Shown here: positions 44,980-55,330 of the stretch, piece by piece
Layout: every line of letters begins with the position of its first letter
How positions within the stretch are numbered: the first letter of the stretch is position 1
NCBI GenBank assembly: GCA_963922205.1
Contig: CAWUHX010000268.1
Location: forward strand, 426,155 to 490,154
Direction of reading: 5' to 3'
From: Romanomermis culicivorax
Taxonomy: Eukaryota; Nematoda; Enoplea; Mermithida; Mermithidae
DNA length: 64,000 bases
Notes under the pieces: generated by a model
What the model was told of the DNA's origin: nothing
Seen by the model: the letters and a program-made list of their open reading frames with translations, nothing else
The model's database searches: none
Translations under genes and position numbers: made by a program

Positions 44980-47900
44980 TCAAGGCTTTCGAGGTTGGGG
45001 AGGGGTGGGGGTAGATTCGATAGTTGCTGTTCGAGGGTAGAAAGGGGTTGTCTCGTTTACATGCACCGTAAATGTAATATTCTTATGGGGGTGTTTAAGT
45101 GTAACGTTGGGGTACATGAAATTTGTAACTGTATAGGGCCCGTTCTGGCGAGGGAGGAATTTGGGAGTCAGCCCTTGTTTACACGAATGATTTTTGTAGA
45201 GAATAAGATCACCTGCCTTGTAATGTATGTTCTGAGCATGCTTGTTATACTGACGGGTATAGTGGGCTTGGGCTTTTTGCAAACTTTTCTGCACGGTTGA
45301 GAGTGCTTCTGTGAAATGTGATTTTACAGGAAGGGCGTAATCGTCTAAGTCAACCATGTAGGACGTGGGGAAAAAATTTAAAGCTGCATCTGACGGCAGA
45401 TTAGCTTGTCTACCGTGGAGTAATTCAAATGGGGGATATGATGTGCTATCATTTTTATGGATGTTGATCGAAAAAACGGCATACGGGAGATAAGTATCCC
45501 AATCAGTGTGATTTGAATTGATGTACATGCGGATACGGGTGGCTAGGGTTTGGTTGCAACGCTCAACTTCCCCATTGGCAATGGGATGGTATGGGGTGGT
45601 ATGAATTTTCTGAGTGTTGCATAAACTGGTGATCCGTGAGAAAAGATCGGATACGAAATTGGTGCCACGATCACAATGGATGATTTTTGGGGACCCATGA
45701 CGACAAACAATTTTGGTTACGAATAGCTTGGCAATAGTGGCTGCAGTGATGTCAGGGGTCGGGAATGCCTCTACATACTTTGTGAAATAATCGATGAAAA
45801 CGACAATGAATCGGTTGCCGTCTTCTGTGAGGGGTAACGGTCCCATGCAATCAACACCGACTCTATCAAAGGGGCCAGTCGGCTGAATTGGTACCAAATT
45901 TGCATGCACCTTGTGTCGGAGGGCTTTCTGTGTCTGGCATGGGTGGCAAGTTTTGCAGTAACGTTTGATATCACGGCTCATTTGGGGCCAAAAATATTTT
46001 TGTCTGAGCAAGTGTAAAGTTTTCCTGGCAGCAAAATGACCTGTGAATTTGCTGTCATGGTGTGAGGCGATGAGATGCTGGACCTGAGATTTGGGGATGT
46101 ATAGTTTGGCCTGTTTGTCGACTATACGGAAGAGAATGTTTTGATGCACTGCGAATTTGATCAGAGTAAGGGGGTGTTTTTGGGCGATTTTTGCCAAAAT
46201 GCTTTTTACAGTTGGATCAGTGCATTGGAGTTCAGCAAAATTTTTCTGTTGCTCTTCTTGTTCAGTTGCTTCGGCCTCAAGAACAGAATTGATGGTGGAT
46301 ATTTCGGGACGGGTTTCTAATTGCTCAATATCAAAGGATTGCTTTGCTGTCTGTGAGGGGAATCGAGAAACTGCATCTGCGTTGCGGTTAGCAGTGCCTT
46401 TCTTAGGTCGAATGTCGAGTTGAATACCAGAGAGGGCTAATCCCCAACGGGCAATGCGAGGGGACGGGTTTTCCTTTTGTAAGACTGCCTGAACTGCTGT
46501 GTGGTCAGTGTGTACGATAACATGTTGCTGGAAAAGATAAGGGCGGAAATACTTGACAAATTCAACTACTGCAAGGGTTTTTAACTCAGTGATCGGATAG
46601 TTGCGTTCTGCGGGTTTCAATGTGTGGCTCCTAAAAGCAATGGGGCGATCCTGACCTTTACTATCCAGCTGACTGAGAATGGCGCCGATTCCAAGTTTTG
46701 AGGCGTCGGTTTGCAGGATAAACGGTTTTGTGAAATCGGGATGCTGTAGTATTGGGGCATGAATGAGTAATTCTTTTAGCTTAGTGAATGCATATTGCTG
46801 TTCAGGGCCCCAGGAAAATTCCGAGTTCTTTTTGAGTAGCGATGTGAGTGGGCTAGAAACTTGAGAGCAACTTGGGATGAATCTGCGATAATATGAGGGT
46901 AGGCCAAGGAATGACTTAACTTCTTTTGAGCTTTTGGGTGTAGGTATGTCATAAATGGCCTGTACCTTATGGGGATCGGGTGAAATGCCTTGCTGGGAAA
47001 TGACGTGGCCTAAGTATTGGACTTGGGGCTGGCAGAATTTGCATTTTTGTATGTTTAGCTTAAGGCCTGCTTGTGAGAATCGGACAAGAATAGTGTCTAA
47101 ACGTTCCAGCATTTGGGCATGGGAGTCTGCGAATACCAAAACATCGTCGAGATACACAAGGCATGTGTTCCATTGTAGACCCGCAAGAATAACATCCATC
47201 AACCTTTGGAATGTGGCTGGGGCATGGGTGAGTCCAAAGGGGAGGTAATTGAATTGATACTGGCCGGCTGAGCAATTGAATGCAGTTTTTTCTCTGTCTG
47301 CTTGTGCTATGGGAATGGAATAATATGCATTGGATTGGTCAAGGGACGTAAAGTATTTCATTCGACGGAGGGTGTCTAGAATTTCATCTATCCGGGGTAA
47401 GGGGTAGGTATCTTTTTTGGTGACTTTGTTGAGGCCTCTAAAATCAATGCATAAACGATGGCCTCCATCTTTTTTTGGAACTAAAACTGTGTTTGTACAC
47501 CATGGAGAATTGCTTTGGCTTATGACACCTGCTGCTGCGAGTTGCTCAACTTCTGTTTGTATGATTTGCTTTTCTTTTGGGGAGGTCCGATAAAGTTGTC
47601 TACGTACGGGTTGGGAGCCATTGGTGTCAATTGTATGTGAAACGAGGGTGGTTCTACCTACATCCATTTTGGATTTAGCATATAATGTGGGATACTTCGA
47701 TAGGGCGCGTAGGAGTTGCGTTTTTTCTGCTTCTGTGAGGTCACTGGAGGTTAAATTAACATTTTCTTTTAACCCTGTGAATGTATCAAAACGGTTGGGC
47801 TGGTTTTGCGTGGAAGGGGTTACGTTAGCGGGAGTATTTTGTTTCGGGATGTAACAGGAGACTGTACCAATGCATGTTCCAGGATAAAGAATTTGAGCTG

Positions 47901-48438
47901 TTTCTTGTGTGTTTAGGACCGATATGCATATGCCACTGTTTTGGTTTTCAGAGATACAAGCTGCGAAATGGACTTTGGGATTCTGTTTGGGTTTTGGGGT
48001 GAATTCAAGCTGTTTGACCTGTAAGTACGATTTGGGCAAGGGGACAGTAAATTCGGTTACTGTACGGGGTGGTAATTCTAATTTCTCATCCAAATAAGTT
48101 CCACCACGAGTTGAAAGAGGGCTATATTCTAGGCCATCACAAGGTAGTATAACATTGCCAAATTTGACCTGTGATTTTTGATTGTTGATAGTGTATTCCG
48201 AAAATTGACTGAGAAAGTTTTTGCCTAGAAGGATGTCTGCTGTGCAATCTTTTTGGACATGGACCATGATTGTTTCCTGGATTGTTTGGGCTGTCACTGT
48301 GACAAAAGTGGTTCCTACAAAGTGAATCGGGAGATTATTTGCTGCTTTTGCTTGGACTAGCGGGGGTTTCATGTCTAATTGTAAAAGTTGGGCAATCCGT
48401 GAATCAATGAGTGAGTAGACTGCACCAGTGTCAATCAT
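44980..48438 (-). CDS. pol: pol of element 2 (protease, RT, RNase H, integrase)
   Basis: 1,152 codons from ATG 48438, with the frame open from 48606. Protease starts with DTGA at residues 3-6. RT has LCIDFRGLN and YLDD (about residue 429). RNase H has TDAS (about 577). Integrase has an HH-CC finger (about 791-830) and D,D-35-E residues in GVDCMGP (about 860), CDRGTNF (about 923) and HPIANGEVER (about 955), followed by a C-terminal chromodomain-free tail. All catalytic residues seen are present. The frame begins about 80 bases after the Env stop and in a different phase, so no gag-pol or env-pol frameshift overlap exists. ACACAG at 48601-48606 (minus strand) is a candidate splice acceptor. Confidence 0.93.
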   Translation of the reverse strand: MIDTGAVYSLIDSRIAQLLQLDMKPPLVQAKAANNLPIHFVGTTFVTVTAQTIQETIMVHVQKDCTADILLGKNFLSQFSEYTINNQKSQVKFGNVILPCDGLEYSPLSTRGGTYLDEKLELPPRTVTEFTVPLPKSYLQVKQLEFTPKPKQNPKVHFAACISENQNSGICISVLNTQETAQILYPGTCIGTVSCYIPKQNTPANVTPSTQNQPNRFDTFTGLKENVNLTSSDLTEAEKTQLLRALSKYPTLYAKSKMDVGRTTLVSHTIDTNGSQPVRRQLYRTSPKEKQIIQTEVEQLAAAGVISQSNSPWCTNTVLVPKKDGGHRLCIDFRGLNKVTKKDTYPLPRIDEILDTLRRMKYFTSLDQSNAYYSIPIAQADREKTAFNCSAGQYQFNYLPFGLTHAPATFQRLMDVILAGLQWNTCLVYLDDVLVFADSHAQMLERLDTILVRFSQAGLKLNIQKCKFCQPQVQYLGHVISQQGISPDPHKVQAIYDIPTPKSSKEVKSFLGLPSYYRRFIPSCSQVSSPLTSLLKKNSEFSWGPEQQYAFTKLKELLIHAPILQHPDFTKPFILQTDASKLGIGAILSQLDSKGQDRPIAFRSHTLKPAERNYPITELKTLAVVEFVKYFRPYLFQQHVIVHTDHTAVQAVLQKENPSPRIARWGLALSGIQLDIRPKKGTANRNADAVSRFPSQTAKQSFDIEQLETRPEISTINSVLEAEATEQEEQQKNFAELQCTDPTVKSILAKIAQKHPLTLIKFAVHQNILFRIVDKQAKLYIPKSQVQHLIASHHDSKFTGHFAARKTLHLLRQKYFWPQMSRDIKRYCKTCHPCQTQKALRHKVHANLVPIQPTGPFDRVGVDCMGPLPLTEDGNRFIVVFIDYFTKYVEAFPTPDITAATIAKLFVTKIVCRHGSPKIIHCDRGTNFVSDLFSRITSLCNTQKIHTTPYHPIANGEVERCNQTLATRIRMYINSNHTDWDTYLPYAVFSINIHKNDSTSYPPFELLHGRQANLPSDAALNFFPTSYMVDLDDYALPVKSHFTEALSTVQKSLQKAQAHYTRQYNKHAQNIHYKAGDLILYKNHSCKQGLTPKFLPRQNGPYTVTNFMYPNVTLKHPHKNITFTVHVNETTPFYPRTATIESTPTPPQPRKP

Positions 48439-48686
48439 GCCTTTTGTAAATAGTTTGCCATTAAGTGTGATTGGAATGTGAGGAGTATGTTTTTCAGGGG
48501 CAATCTGGGGTAGCTTATTTGATACAGATTGGTCGGTTTGGTTTATGAGTTCAATTGCAGGAGTTCGGGGGGTATCAATATCGACAAGGACGTATTTCTG
48601 CTGTGTTTATGCCCCACGACGATTAGCTAATTCTAAGAGAGCATGGCTGAATGATGGGGGAATGGTCTCATGTAAATGTCTGTTGT

Positions 48687-51410
48687 TTATGGTATTTCGT
48701 ATGCATGTTCGTGTGTGGCATGATGCTTTGGAGAGGGGAAATATTTTCGAAGAACGAGAAACGAATAAAAGACGCCTGCAATAACTACAGTAATAACGGC
48801 AAGATTGATAATGATTTGCAGGGGTCCTTTGAGTAAATTGTTTAATCCGTCCGTGAGACTTTGGGTGGTACCGGTTATTACATGTTCTATGCCTTGACCG
48901 GCTCCATGTAGTGTATTTCCGAGTGCTTGGCCAGTGCCTGAGATCATGTTGTAAACTGTATCGGAATTGAGAGACATTTTGGCGGTGTAATTGACGAGTT
49001 TTTTGACAATGTTTTCGAGTGTGTGAGTTTTGTAAATGTATTGTTTCAAAAAGAGTAAGTTGGTTGAAATAGTTGCAAGTTGATCATGAAAAATGGCGGG
49101 TGTATTAAAATGGAAAAGGGAAAAATTTTGGTTCCAGACAATTTCTAAGGGTAAGTTTGTGACATGCGGGGATCCTGTTTCACTGACCCATGTATTATTC
49201 TGTTTGTAAAGGGCTACATGCATGTGATGGCAGTCAACGGTTTGTGAGAAAGGGGTCAAATCGTTGCCTCCTGGATTTGAAAACATGAGTTCGGTTCCTA
49301 CTAGAATGGGTAAGAGTTTGTAGCATGTTTGGTTGATTTTGTGGTTGTAGAAGACTTTGGATGCGTTTACTTGCTTGCAGGGCCAGACTGTGAGGGCTTC
49401 TCCTGTAAATTCTGCTATGATGTCGGTTCTCTGTAGGAATGCACGGGCTCCAAGGGTTGCATCAAGACGTAAAATTTGCCATACGAGATCAAGGTGACGC
49501 TGTGCCTGTCTGCATAATTCATTCCATACATTTTTGAAATTTTGAATATTGAATTCCTGTATTTTGTCTGCTAGATAGTTTAGTTTTGCATTGATGGGTT
49601 CAAAATCATCAAAATCGTATAGTGTAGTATGAGTTTCGTTGGTTTTTGGGGTTAAAAATGCGTTACGATGTGGTGTGCTTTTGTCTAATTGTACAATAAT
49701 GCCTTGTTCGGTTAGAATGCTGTCTTGGATTTCTGGGCAATTAGGGTTTGAAAAGAGTGTATTTTTGACTGAGAATGCACCTTGTAGTTCTTCTATTATC
49801 ATGTGGGTTTGTGTGAGTTTGATGGGATGGGTGTTTTTGTATTCGAAGGGGCATAAGTTTTCAAATGCTGTTTCATTCCAGATAATAGATCCGTCGGCTG
49901 TGATACAATGACCTGATGTCGGTTTGCATGACCCTAGGTCGCCTAATGTACCTGTCATAGATTTTCCATTCCAAGATGCTATTTGTCCTATTTCTATGAT
50001 GACGTTAGTGACTGAGGTACAATGGTCTGTACAACACCATGTGTATTCTACGCTTAAGGAGTTATTTGTTGACCAAAATCCTGGTTGGGTTTCGTATAAT
50101 TTTTGGCCGTTGTGTTCTTTGTCTATAACGATTGCCTTACAAACATGTGGGGTTAGATTTTGCATTTCGGTTTGGTCGAAGACAATACCTTTTGATCCAA
50201 AAAATCCTGTATTAGTACAAATTTTGCGTTTGCGAACACTGCATTTGTATGCGTCTGTAATGTGGGGCTTAGTGGAGGGGATATAGATTTTTCCGAATGT
50301 TTGTACGGGTTTGTCTACTGTGGAAGGGGGCATGCATGATACAAGTTTTGGTATGCTGACTGAGTGACCGCTCAATGAAGTTCCACACATCTGAAATTGG
50401 GCACTACACGATGTGGGGATTATTATACAAAGAAAAATACAAAACATCGGCCAATAGAATGTTTTAGTGGAGGCGGCGGGGCACTGTGTTTTTTCGTTGT
50501 GGCCGGTTTGGTGTTGGGGCTTTTGGTGTTGTCGTTTTGCGGTTTTGCGCTGGGGGGGTGGCCAGTTTGAAATCTGAACGGTCTGTAAAACTTTAGAGGT
50601 TGAGTTATGGAATGGGGTTTGGACTTGCTTACTTATGGGGGTCGGTAGAAGTGTTTGGCGGGGGCGGAATTGGTAGGGTTCGGGGGTCAGGCCATGGAGA
50701 AGGGATAACAAGTTGCGGCCTGTTTTGGACGGGGTTTCGGGGGTGGTGGGCGGCGTAGTGTCTTGTTTTCGGGGGATCTTGTAGCCTACGGGGATGGTCG
50801 GCGGTGACTTTTCGATTTTTGCAGCTTCAGGCGTGGGGGGTGGTGACATGGCGCACCAATCGGGTACGTCCAGGTCAAGAACGTATTCGTCACTGCCGCG
50901 GTGGGTGTTGGGCATGATAGTTCCTAAAGTAGTCTGAGGGCCGTTAGTTATGGCGGGTAATTTTGGGTAAAATGTGGGGTCGTCAATGTCCATGAGGGGT
51001 TGGAGTTGCCTGTACTCAATGCAATTTGGAATATTACGACTCTGCTGATTTGGACAATATCTGCTTGTATGACCTCTCTGCTTGCATATAAAACATTGAA
51101 AATTGGAGTAGGGTTTTGAAAGGCAGTTATCTGATCTATGTCCTGTTTGGGAACAGTGGATGCATCGGCTTTTACAATCATGTGTGCTGTGATTATTACG
51201 GAAACAGATTTCACATGATTTTCGGGTGCCTACTGATTTACAATTACGAGCTACGTGTCCGATTTGTCCACACTGGAAGCATGTGGGTTGCCTAGGGATG
51301 GTATTGTTCCTGTAAGCATTATTCCTGCTGAAAGTATTGTTACTGAAATTGTTGTAGCTACTTTGTTGTGGGGGTTGAGGTTTGAAGATCCTGTTGGTCT
51401 GTATTTTTGG
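48687..51410 (-). CDS. env: Nucleocapsid zinc knuckles fused in frame to Env glycoprotein (element 2)
   Basis: One open frame of 907 codons. It overlaps the gag end by about 50 bases and has its first ATG only at 50993. Four CCHC knuckles (CX2CX4HX4C) occupy 51054-51283. A Pro/Thr-rich acidic linker follows, then a hydrophobic leader (about 50400-50465) and a Cys-rich ectodomain with many N-glycosylation sequons. A long region rich in Leu and Gly, an anchor helix (about 48760-48830) and a short cytoplasmic tail end the protein. Cys positions and the DLG-C/SGxC, FTGxALxVW and FHFxTPAIFHD blocks are shared with element 1. The knuckles are expected to bind the genomic RNA and the rest to be a membrane glycoprotein. 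A start by frameshift from gag or a spliced RNA would be needed to include the knuckles; initiation at 50993 would give Env without them. Confidence 0.82.
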   Translation of the reverse strand, partial: PKIQTNRIFKPQPPQQSSYNNFSNNTFSRNNAYRNNTIPRQPTCFQCGQIGHVARNCKSVGTRKSCEICFRNNHSTHDCKSRCIHCSQTGHRSDNCLSKPYSNFQCFICKQRGHTSRYCPNQQSRNIPNCIEYRQLQPLMDIDDPTFYPKLPAITNGPQTTLGTIMPNTHRGSDEYVLDLDVPDWCAMSPPPTPEAAKIEKSPPTIPVGYKIPRKQDTTPPTTPETPSKTGRNLLSLLHGLTPEPYQFRPRQTLLPTPISKQVQTPFHNSTSKVLQTVQISNWPPPQRKTAKRQHQKPQHQTGHNEKTQCPAASTKTFYWPMFCIFLCIIIPTSCSAQFQMCGTSLSGHSVSIPKLVSCMPPSTVDKPVQTFGKIYIPSTKPHITDAYKCSVRKRKICTNTGFFGSKGIVFDQTEMQNLTPHVCKAIVIDKEHNGQKLYETQPGFWSTNNSLSVEYTWCCTDHCTSVTNVIIEIGQIASWNGKSMTGTLGDLGSCKPTSGHCITADGSIIWNETAFENLCPFEYKNTHPIKLTQTHMIIEELQGAFSVKNTLFSNPNCPEIQDSILTEQGIIVQLDKSTPHRNAFLTPKTNETHTTLYDFDDFEPINAKLNYLADKIQEFNIQNFKNVWNELCRQAQRHLDLVWQILRLDATLGARAFLQRTDIIAEFTGEALTVWPCKQVNASKVFYNHKINQTCYKLLPILVGTELMFSNPGGNDLTPFSQTVDCHHMHVALYKQNNTWVSETGSPHVTNLPLEIVWNQNFSLFHFNTPAIFHDQLATISTNLLFLKQYIYKTHTLENIVKKLVNYTAKMSLNSDTVYNMISGTGQALGNTLHGAGQGIEHVITGTTQSLTDGLNNLLKGPLQIIINLAVITVVIAGVFYSFLVLRKYFPSPKHHATHEHAYEIP

Positions 51411-52443
51411 TTAGGGAAAAGATGGGTTCGGGTTTTGGGGGTATGAAGGGAAGGACATTAGATTTTAACTCGTTTCTAAGGATTTGCTGTTCAATGTAAG
51501 CTGCTTCGTCTGACATTTCTTTTAGAGTTGCGAACCTTCTATACTTAATTGCTTCCCTGATTTCGTTTTGCATGCCTTCTACAAAGAGGGGTTTTATGAT
51601 CATTTCTCGTGCGTCTGTGTTAAAGTTAGGGTAGGCGAGGGTTGCGAGATGTTCTAGATCAGATAAGAATTCCGTTACTGTTTCTGAACGCTTTTGTTTT
51701 CTTTCGCGTAAGAATTGTTGATGTAGCTCATTATCTCTATTGTTTGGGAAAAATGCCTGTAATGCGACTTTATACTGCTCGTATGTGTGGGGAGGGTTTT
51801 CGGAATTTGCTAAACTTTTGAATTTTGCTAACGCGGCTCCTCCTAAATGAATTTCTAAACATGCCAACTTTAACTGTACGTCTGTATCTTTCATGCCTTG
51901 GAGTGCCATGAATTGTTCTAATCTTTTGTTCCATTCACCAAAATGTTGGGTCATGCCGCCCGTGAATACTGTAGGTTTCGCGTAGAAATTGTTTGCCATG
52001 TTATTACGAATGTTTGCTGTTCTTAGATCGTCTATTAGGGTAGGGTTTACTGTATTCTGATTCAATTGTGTGCGTAGGGTACGAAAATGTTCTGAAAACA
52101 AATCGTTTATCTGTTCTCTAACGATTTCTCCTAAATGATCTTGCGTTTGGTGGGTCATTCTTGGTTTACGATGGGATTTCTGCTTAAACGCTTCAATTTT
52201 TGCTTCACGCTGTATTCGTTTAAATGTATCGCTTAATGTCTCGTTGGAGGGGATTTCCAGTTTGCTTTCTACAAGTACTGTCTTACTGTAGGAAATGATT
52301 ACTACTGTATTATCTAATGCTTCTAAATGCCCGGATAAGAGTACACCTAATTGGGGGCAGGGGGTTCCAGTGGTTAACGTAATGGTACGGTCACCAAAAT
52401 ATGTAACGATCAGATTTGTGTGAGGTACTTTACTTCTAACCAA
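51358..52443 (-). CDS. gag: gag (capsid) of element 2
   Basis: 361 codons. The capsid core shows FTGGMTQHFGEWNKRLEQF, then the ETVTEFLSDLEHL and YPNF blocks, aligned with gag of element 1. Lys-rich helices precede it. The only upstream ATG (52441-52443) lies inside the LTR end, so translation would read through the primer-binding region. The next ATG (about 52158) would remove a segment conserved with element 1, so the LTR start is preferred, or the start is supplied by splicing. The frame ends in TAG at 51358-51360 before the zinc knuckles, which sit in the overlapping next frame (+1). Confidence 0.85.
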   Translation of the reverse strand: MVRSKVPHTNLIVTYFGDRTITLTTGTPCPQLGVLLSGHLEALDNTVVIISYSKTVLVESKLEIPSNETLSDTFKRIQREAKIEAFKQKSHRKPRMTHQTQDHLGEIVREQINDLFSEHFRTLRTQLNQNTVNPTLIDDLRTANIRNNMANNFYAKPTVFTGGMTQHFGEWNKRLEQFMALQGMKDTDVQLKLACLEIHLGGAALAKFKSLANSENPPHTYEQYKVALQAFFPNNRDNELHQQFLRERKQKRSETVTEFLSDLEHLATLAYPNFNTDAREMIIKPLFVEGMQNEIREAIKYRRFATLKEMSDEAAYIEQQILRNELKSNVLPFIPPKPEPIFSLTKNTDQQDLQTSTPTTK

Positions 52444-53309
52444 TTAACCAATCGGTCGATACGGCGGGGACAAATAACGGGACGGGGCGCTGGCATACGG
52501 TTACAAATACGGGGCGATAATATACGAACAATCGACGGTCGCTTGAACGTCGAATACAAAACGGGGGTGGCGCGGTTGCTTGCAAATAAAAATACACGAC
52601 ACGGTTTAATTGCTTTCGAAGACGGTTGCTTGCAAATAAGGGAACGGCCGCGGATCAAAATAAAACGATTACAACAGTCTAACAACTAACTAAATCACGC
52701 TTTGCTTCTGCTTTTATACGGCGATTTTGGCCACTCCCTGGGCCTCGTGGGAGGTCGAGCTTCTGTCCATCTTCTTCCGCCAATCGTCGTTTCCTGCTAC
52801 ACTTTTTATGCTTTCTTAATTACGCCTCTCTAACGCTTTTCTTGTACCGTATGCTTTCTGTGCTTCACTTGCTACAGGGGGGCTTGGCCACACCTCTGTG
52901 CTTCTGTGCATGCTTCCTGTATCGGTTTCTCTGTATACACATGTTTTGTGGGGCCGCCGCTACTGTTACACTTGAGACTACTGTACGGCGGGGCTTCTAC
53001 GTATTTTACTGTGTGCAGGTGTTGTTTACGATTTTTACGGGGGATTACGGTAGCTGTGGAATGTGTAGTTTAGTGTAGGTCCTAGGGGAACAGCTGCCGT
53101 TTGTGCAAATTAATTAGGGCGTCTTAATTGGGCTACCGGGGTGTGAACGGATCAAAATAAAGTACTTCACGTAATTTTGTAGGCATGTTTGGGTGTGAAT
53201 CCCAGACACCCTTGAGACGATAAAATGTGAAAACTAATAATATTTAATAAATGTCTATTACATACAGTATGCTACATATTTACAGTACTGCTTTAGCAGG
53301 TACGTTACA
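52402..53309 (-). repeat. 5' LTR of element 2
   Basis: 908 bp, TG...CA, matching 44037-44948. On the minus strand it contains an AATAAA signal and ends CGTTACA. The gag frame is already open inside its end. Confidence 0.94.
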
Positions 53310-55326
53310 GTACATATTTGAAAATTTCCAGCAGATTTTGGCGGATTTTGAATCCTGATATGTGGTTATGAATTTCTAGGTGGCCAAAATCTAGCTAAGC
53401 TAAAAAATCGGGATATGCTCATACTTTGGCTTGCCTTTCAGTCACCATAAAAATATGAATTACGTGATCCACAATCCACTTTCTAGTCAAAGTTTGCCTC
53501 AAAAAATTGAATTCTGCCTCGTCAAATCTTCAGTTTAGGCAATCATCGAAGTCTACTTTTCAGCTTTTGTGCATTTAAAAAATTGTAACGTTCCAAAATC
53601 TGCTGAAAATTTTTAAATTTGTTTTGGCGTCAAAAGTGCATTTTATTAGGCTGGAATAGATCACAGGGTATTCGGCATCAGCATTAATTGGAGCGTCAGT
53701 TTTGATGTTGCCAATTTTGACAGGAATATTGAAGGTGTATTTTTTCAAAGTGTACATAACTGACCAAACTTCATCAGACACCGATCCTCTACAATCTTTT
53801 ATCTTTTCAGATATTTATCCTCCACTGCATCCACGAGCAAAATCTGCATTTTGGGCATACCCTAAGATCTTGCTAAGGTTCATTGTTGAAGAAACATTGC
53901 TTTCGTTTGTTTTGGAACATGGTGACTCATATTGATGTGGTGAAAAAATTTAGCATGTAAAAATCTGGTGTAAAAATCTGGATTCTAAATTTAAAATTAC
54001 CATTTTGGTATTGTGGACACCACTTCCAACTACTTTTTTTAGGAAAGTGTCCAGCATGGCACCGGATGCCGTTAGGAATTTTGCTGGATCCGAAGAGTAG
54101 AAACAGTTTGTACTTTTCCGGATTCCGGAAAGCATATGTTGTATGTAATTCCAATAGAACCGCGTGTTTAATTGGTTTTTGCGTATACAATGTATGTGGG
54201 ACATATTGATCTTTTAGTTAAGGCAAAATTTTGTGTTTTTAATCATGACGTCCATTTAATTTTTGACTGCTGAATATTTTGAATATTTTTTCTTTTCTTG
54301 AAAGCATATTATGTGCAGGGTAGTCATAAAAAAACTTTTTTCTAGCCGTAATTATAGTTTAATTATATATTATTATATGCCTTATGGAAGACATTGACAA
54401 TAGCAAAACAGAGCTGTTGACAGAAGTGGGACAAAGGATCTCGTGGATACAAAAATGTCAAACCTTGTTAAGTTGAATGGATTCGAATTTCGACGTCATT
54501 GGCATATAATTTGCTAGATCACGAATATCTTGTTCGTCTGACATCATCAACTAACAATTAGGAGTAGAACTGGAAAATAATATTATATAGTTTTTTCATA
54601 CGCCATTTCTCTTGAAACAAAATATTGAACAGATTTCAAAGTATTTAAACATAGTAAAATCAAGAATAAATTGTCATCCGGCCTTTCCGGTGCCGGAAAA
54701 AGTATGAATTGCAATCCGATCCAGCAACTTGCCGGACCGGCGTTCTGATCCGAATTCAGATGCTGGAAGCCAAATTGCCTGATGTCGGACACTGAATGCC
54801 AGAAACTAAAAATAACTTAGCGGGGGCTGGACGCCAGATGCTGGATGAAGTATGAATTCAGCTTTATCCGATCTTCTGAATTCTGCATAAAAACTACATC
54901 ATTCATGCATGGAGCCCTGCATATAAAAACTCGTCATGATGCACATCGATGCTTATAGAATGATTGTCCCAGAGCTGCCACCAATGTTATCACCTGGTTA
55001 GGAGATATGCAAAGATGAGTTAGACTGTGCCTACTTTTTCCATCTTGTGACATTGTTTTTGTCAAAGTTTATGTCATTTACTTCATATTTATACGCATGT
55101 TTATGTGTGCTTTTCGTTTTTCTGGTTACACTTTTGGTTGTCTTATGTTTGGTCTTAATGTGCATTATTTGTCAGAATTGAGAGCAACTGTTGTCCTGCA
55201 TATTCAGACTCAATAGAAATGCAGCGAAGTCCACATATTTAGATTTTCCTCATATTTCCTCTTATCTTGATTATACAGTTGTGTGAAAAAGTTTCCTACA
55301 GTCTGCATATTTTTTCCATTTTTGAG
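53310..55326. other. No gene seen
   Basis: AT-rich. A CCGGA/TCCGG-rich patch at 54660-54740 contains GGCCTTTCCGGTGCCGG but has no recognisable feature. Confidence 0.5.
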
Positions 55327-55330
55327 CATG

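Larger units (their letters stand above)
44037..53309 (-). mobile_element. Ty3-type LTR retroelement with Env between gag and pol (element 2), apparently intact
   Basis: A 9.3-kb minus-strand element. Termini are TGTAACG...CGTTACA, with a perfect 4-bp duplication GTAC (44033-44036 and 53310-53313). The LTRs differ at roughly 2% by eye plus a 4-bp indel. Reading 5'-3' on the minus strand: LTR, gag, zinc-knuckle/Env frame, pol, polypurine tract, LTR. All three long frames are uninterrupted, so this may be an active or recently active copy. A solo LTR of the family is at 4612-5491. Confidence 0.94.
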
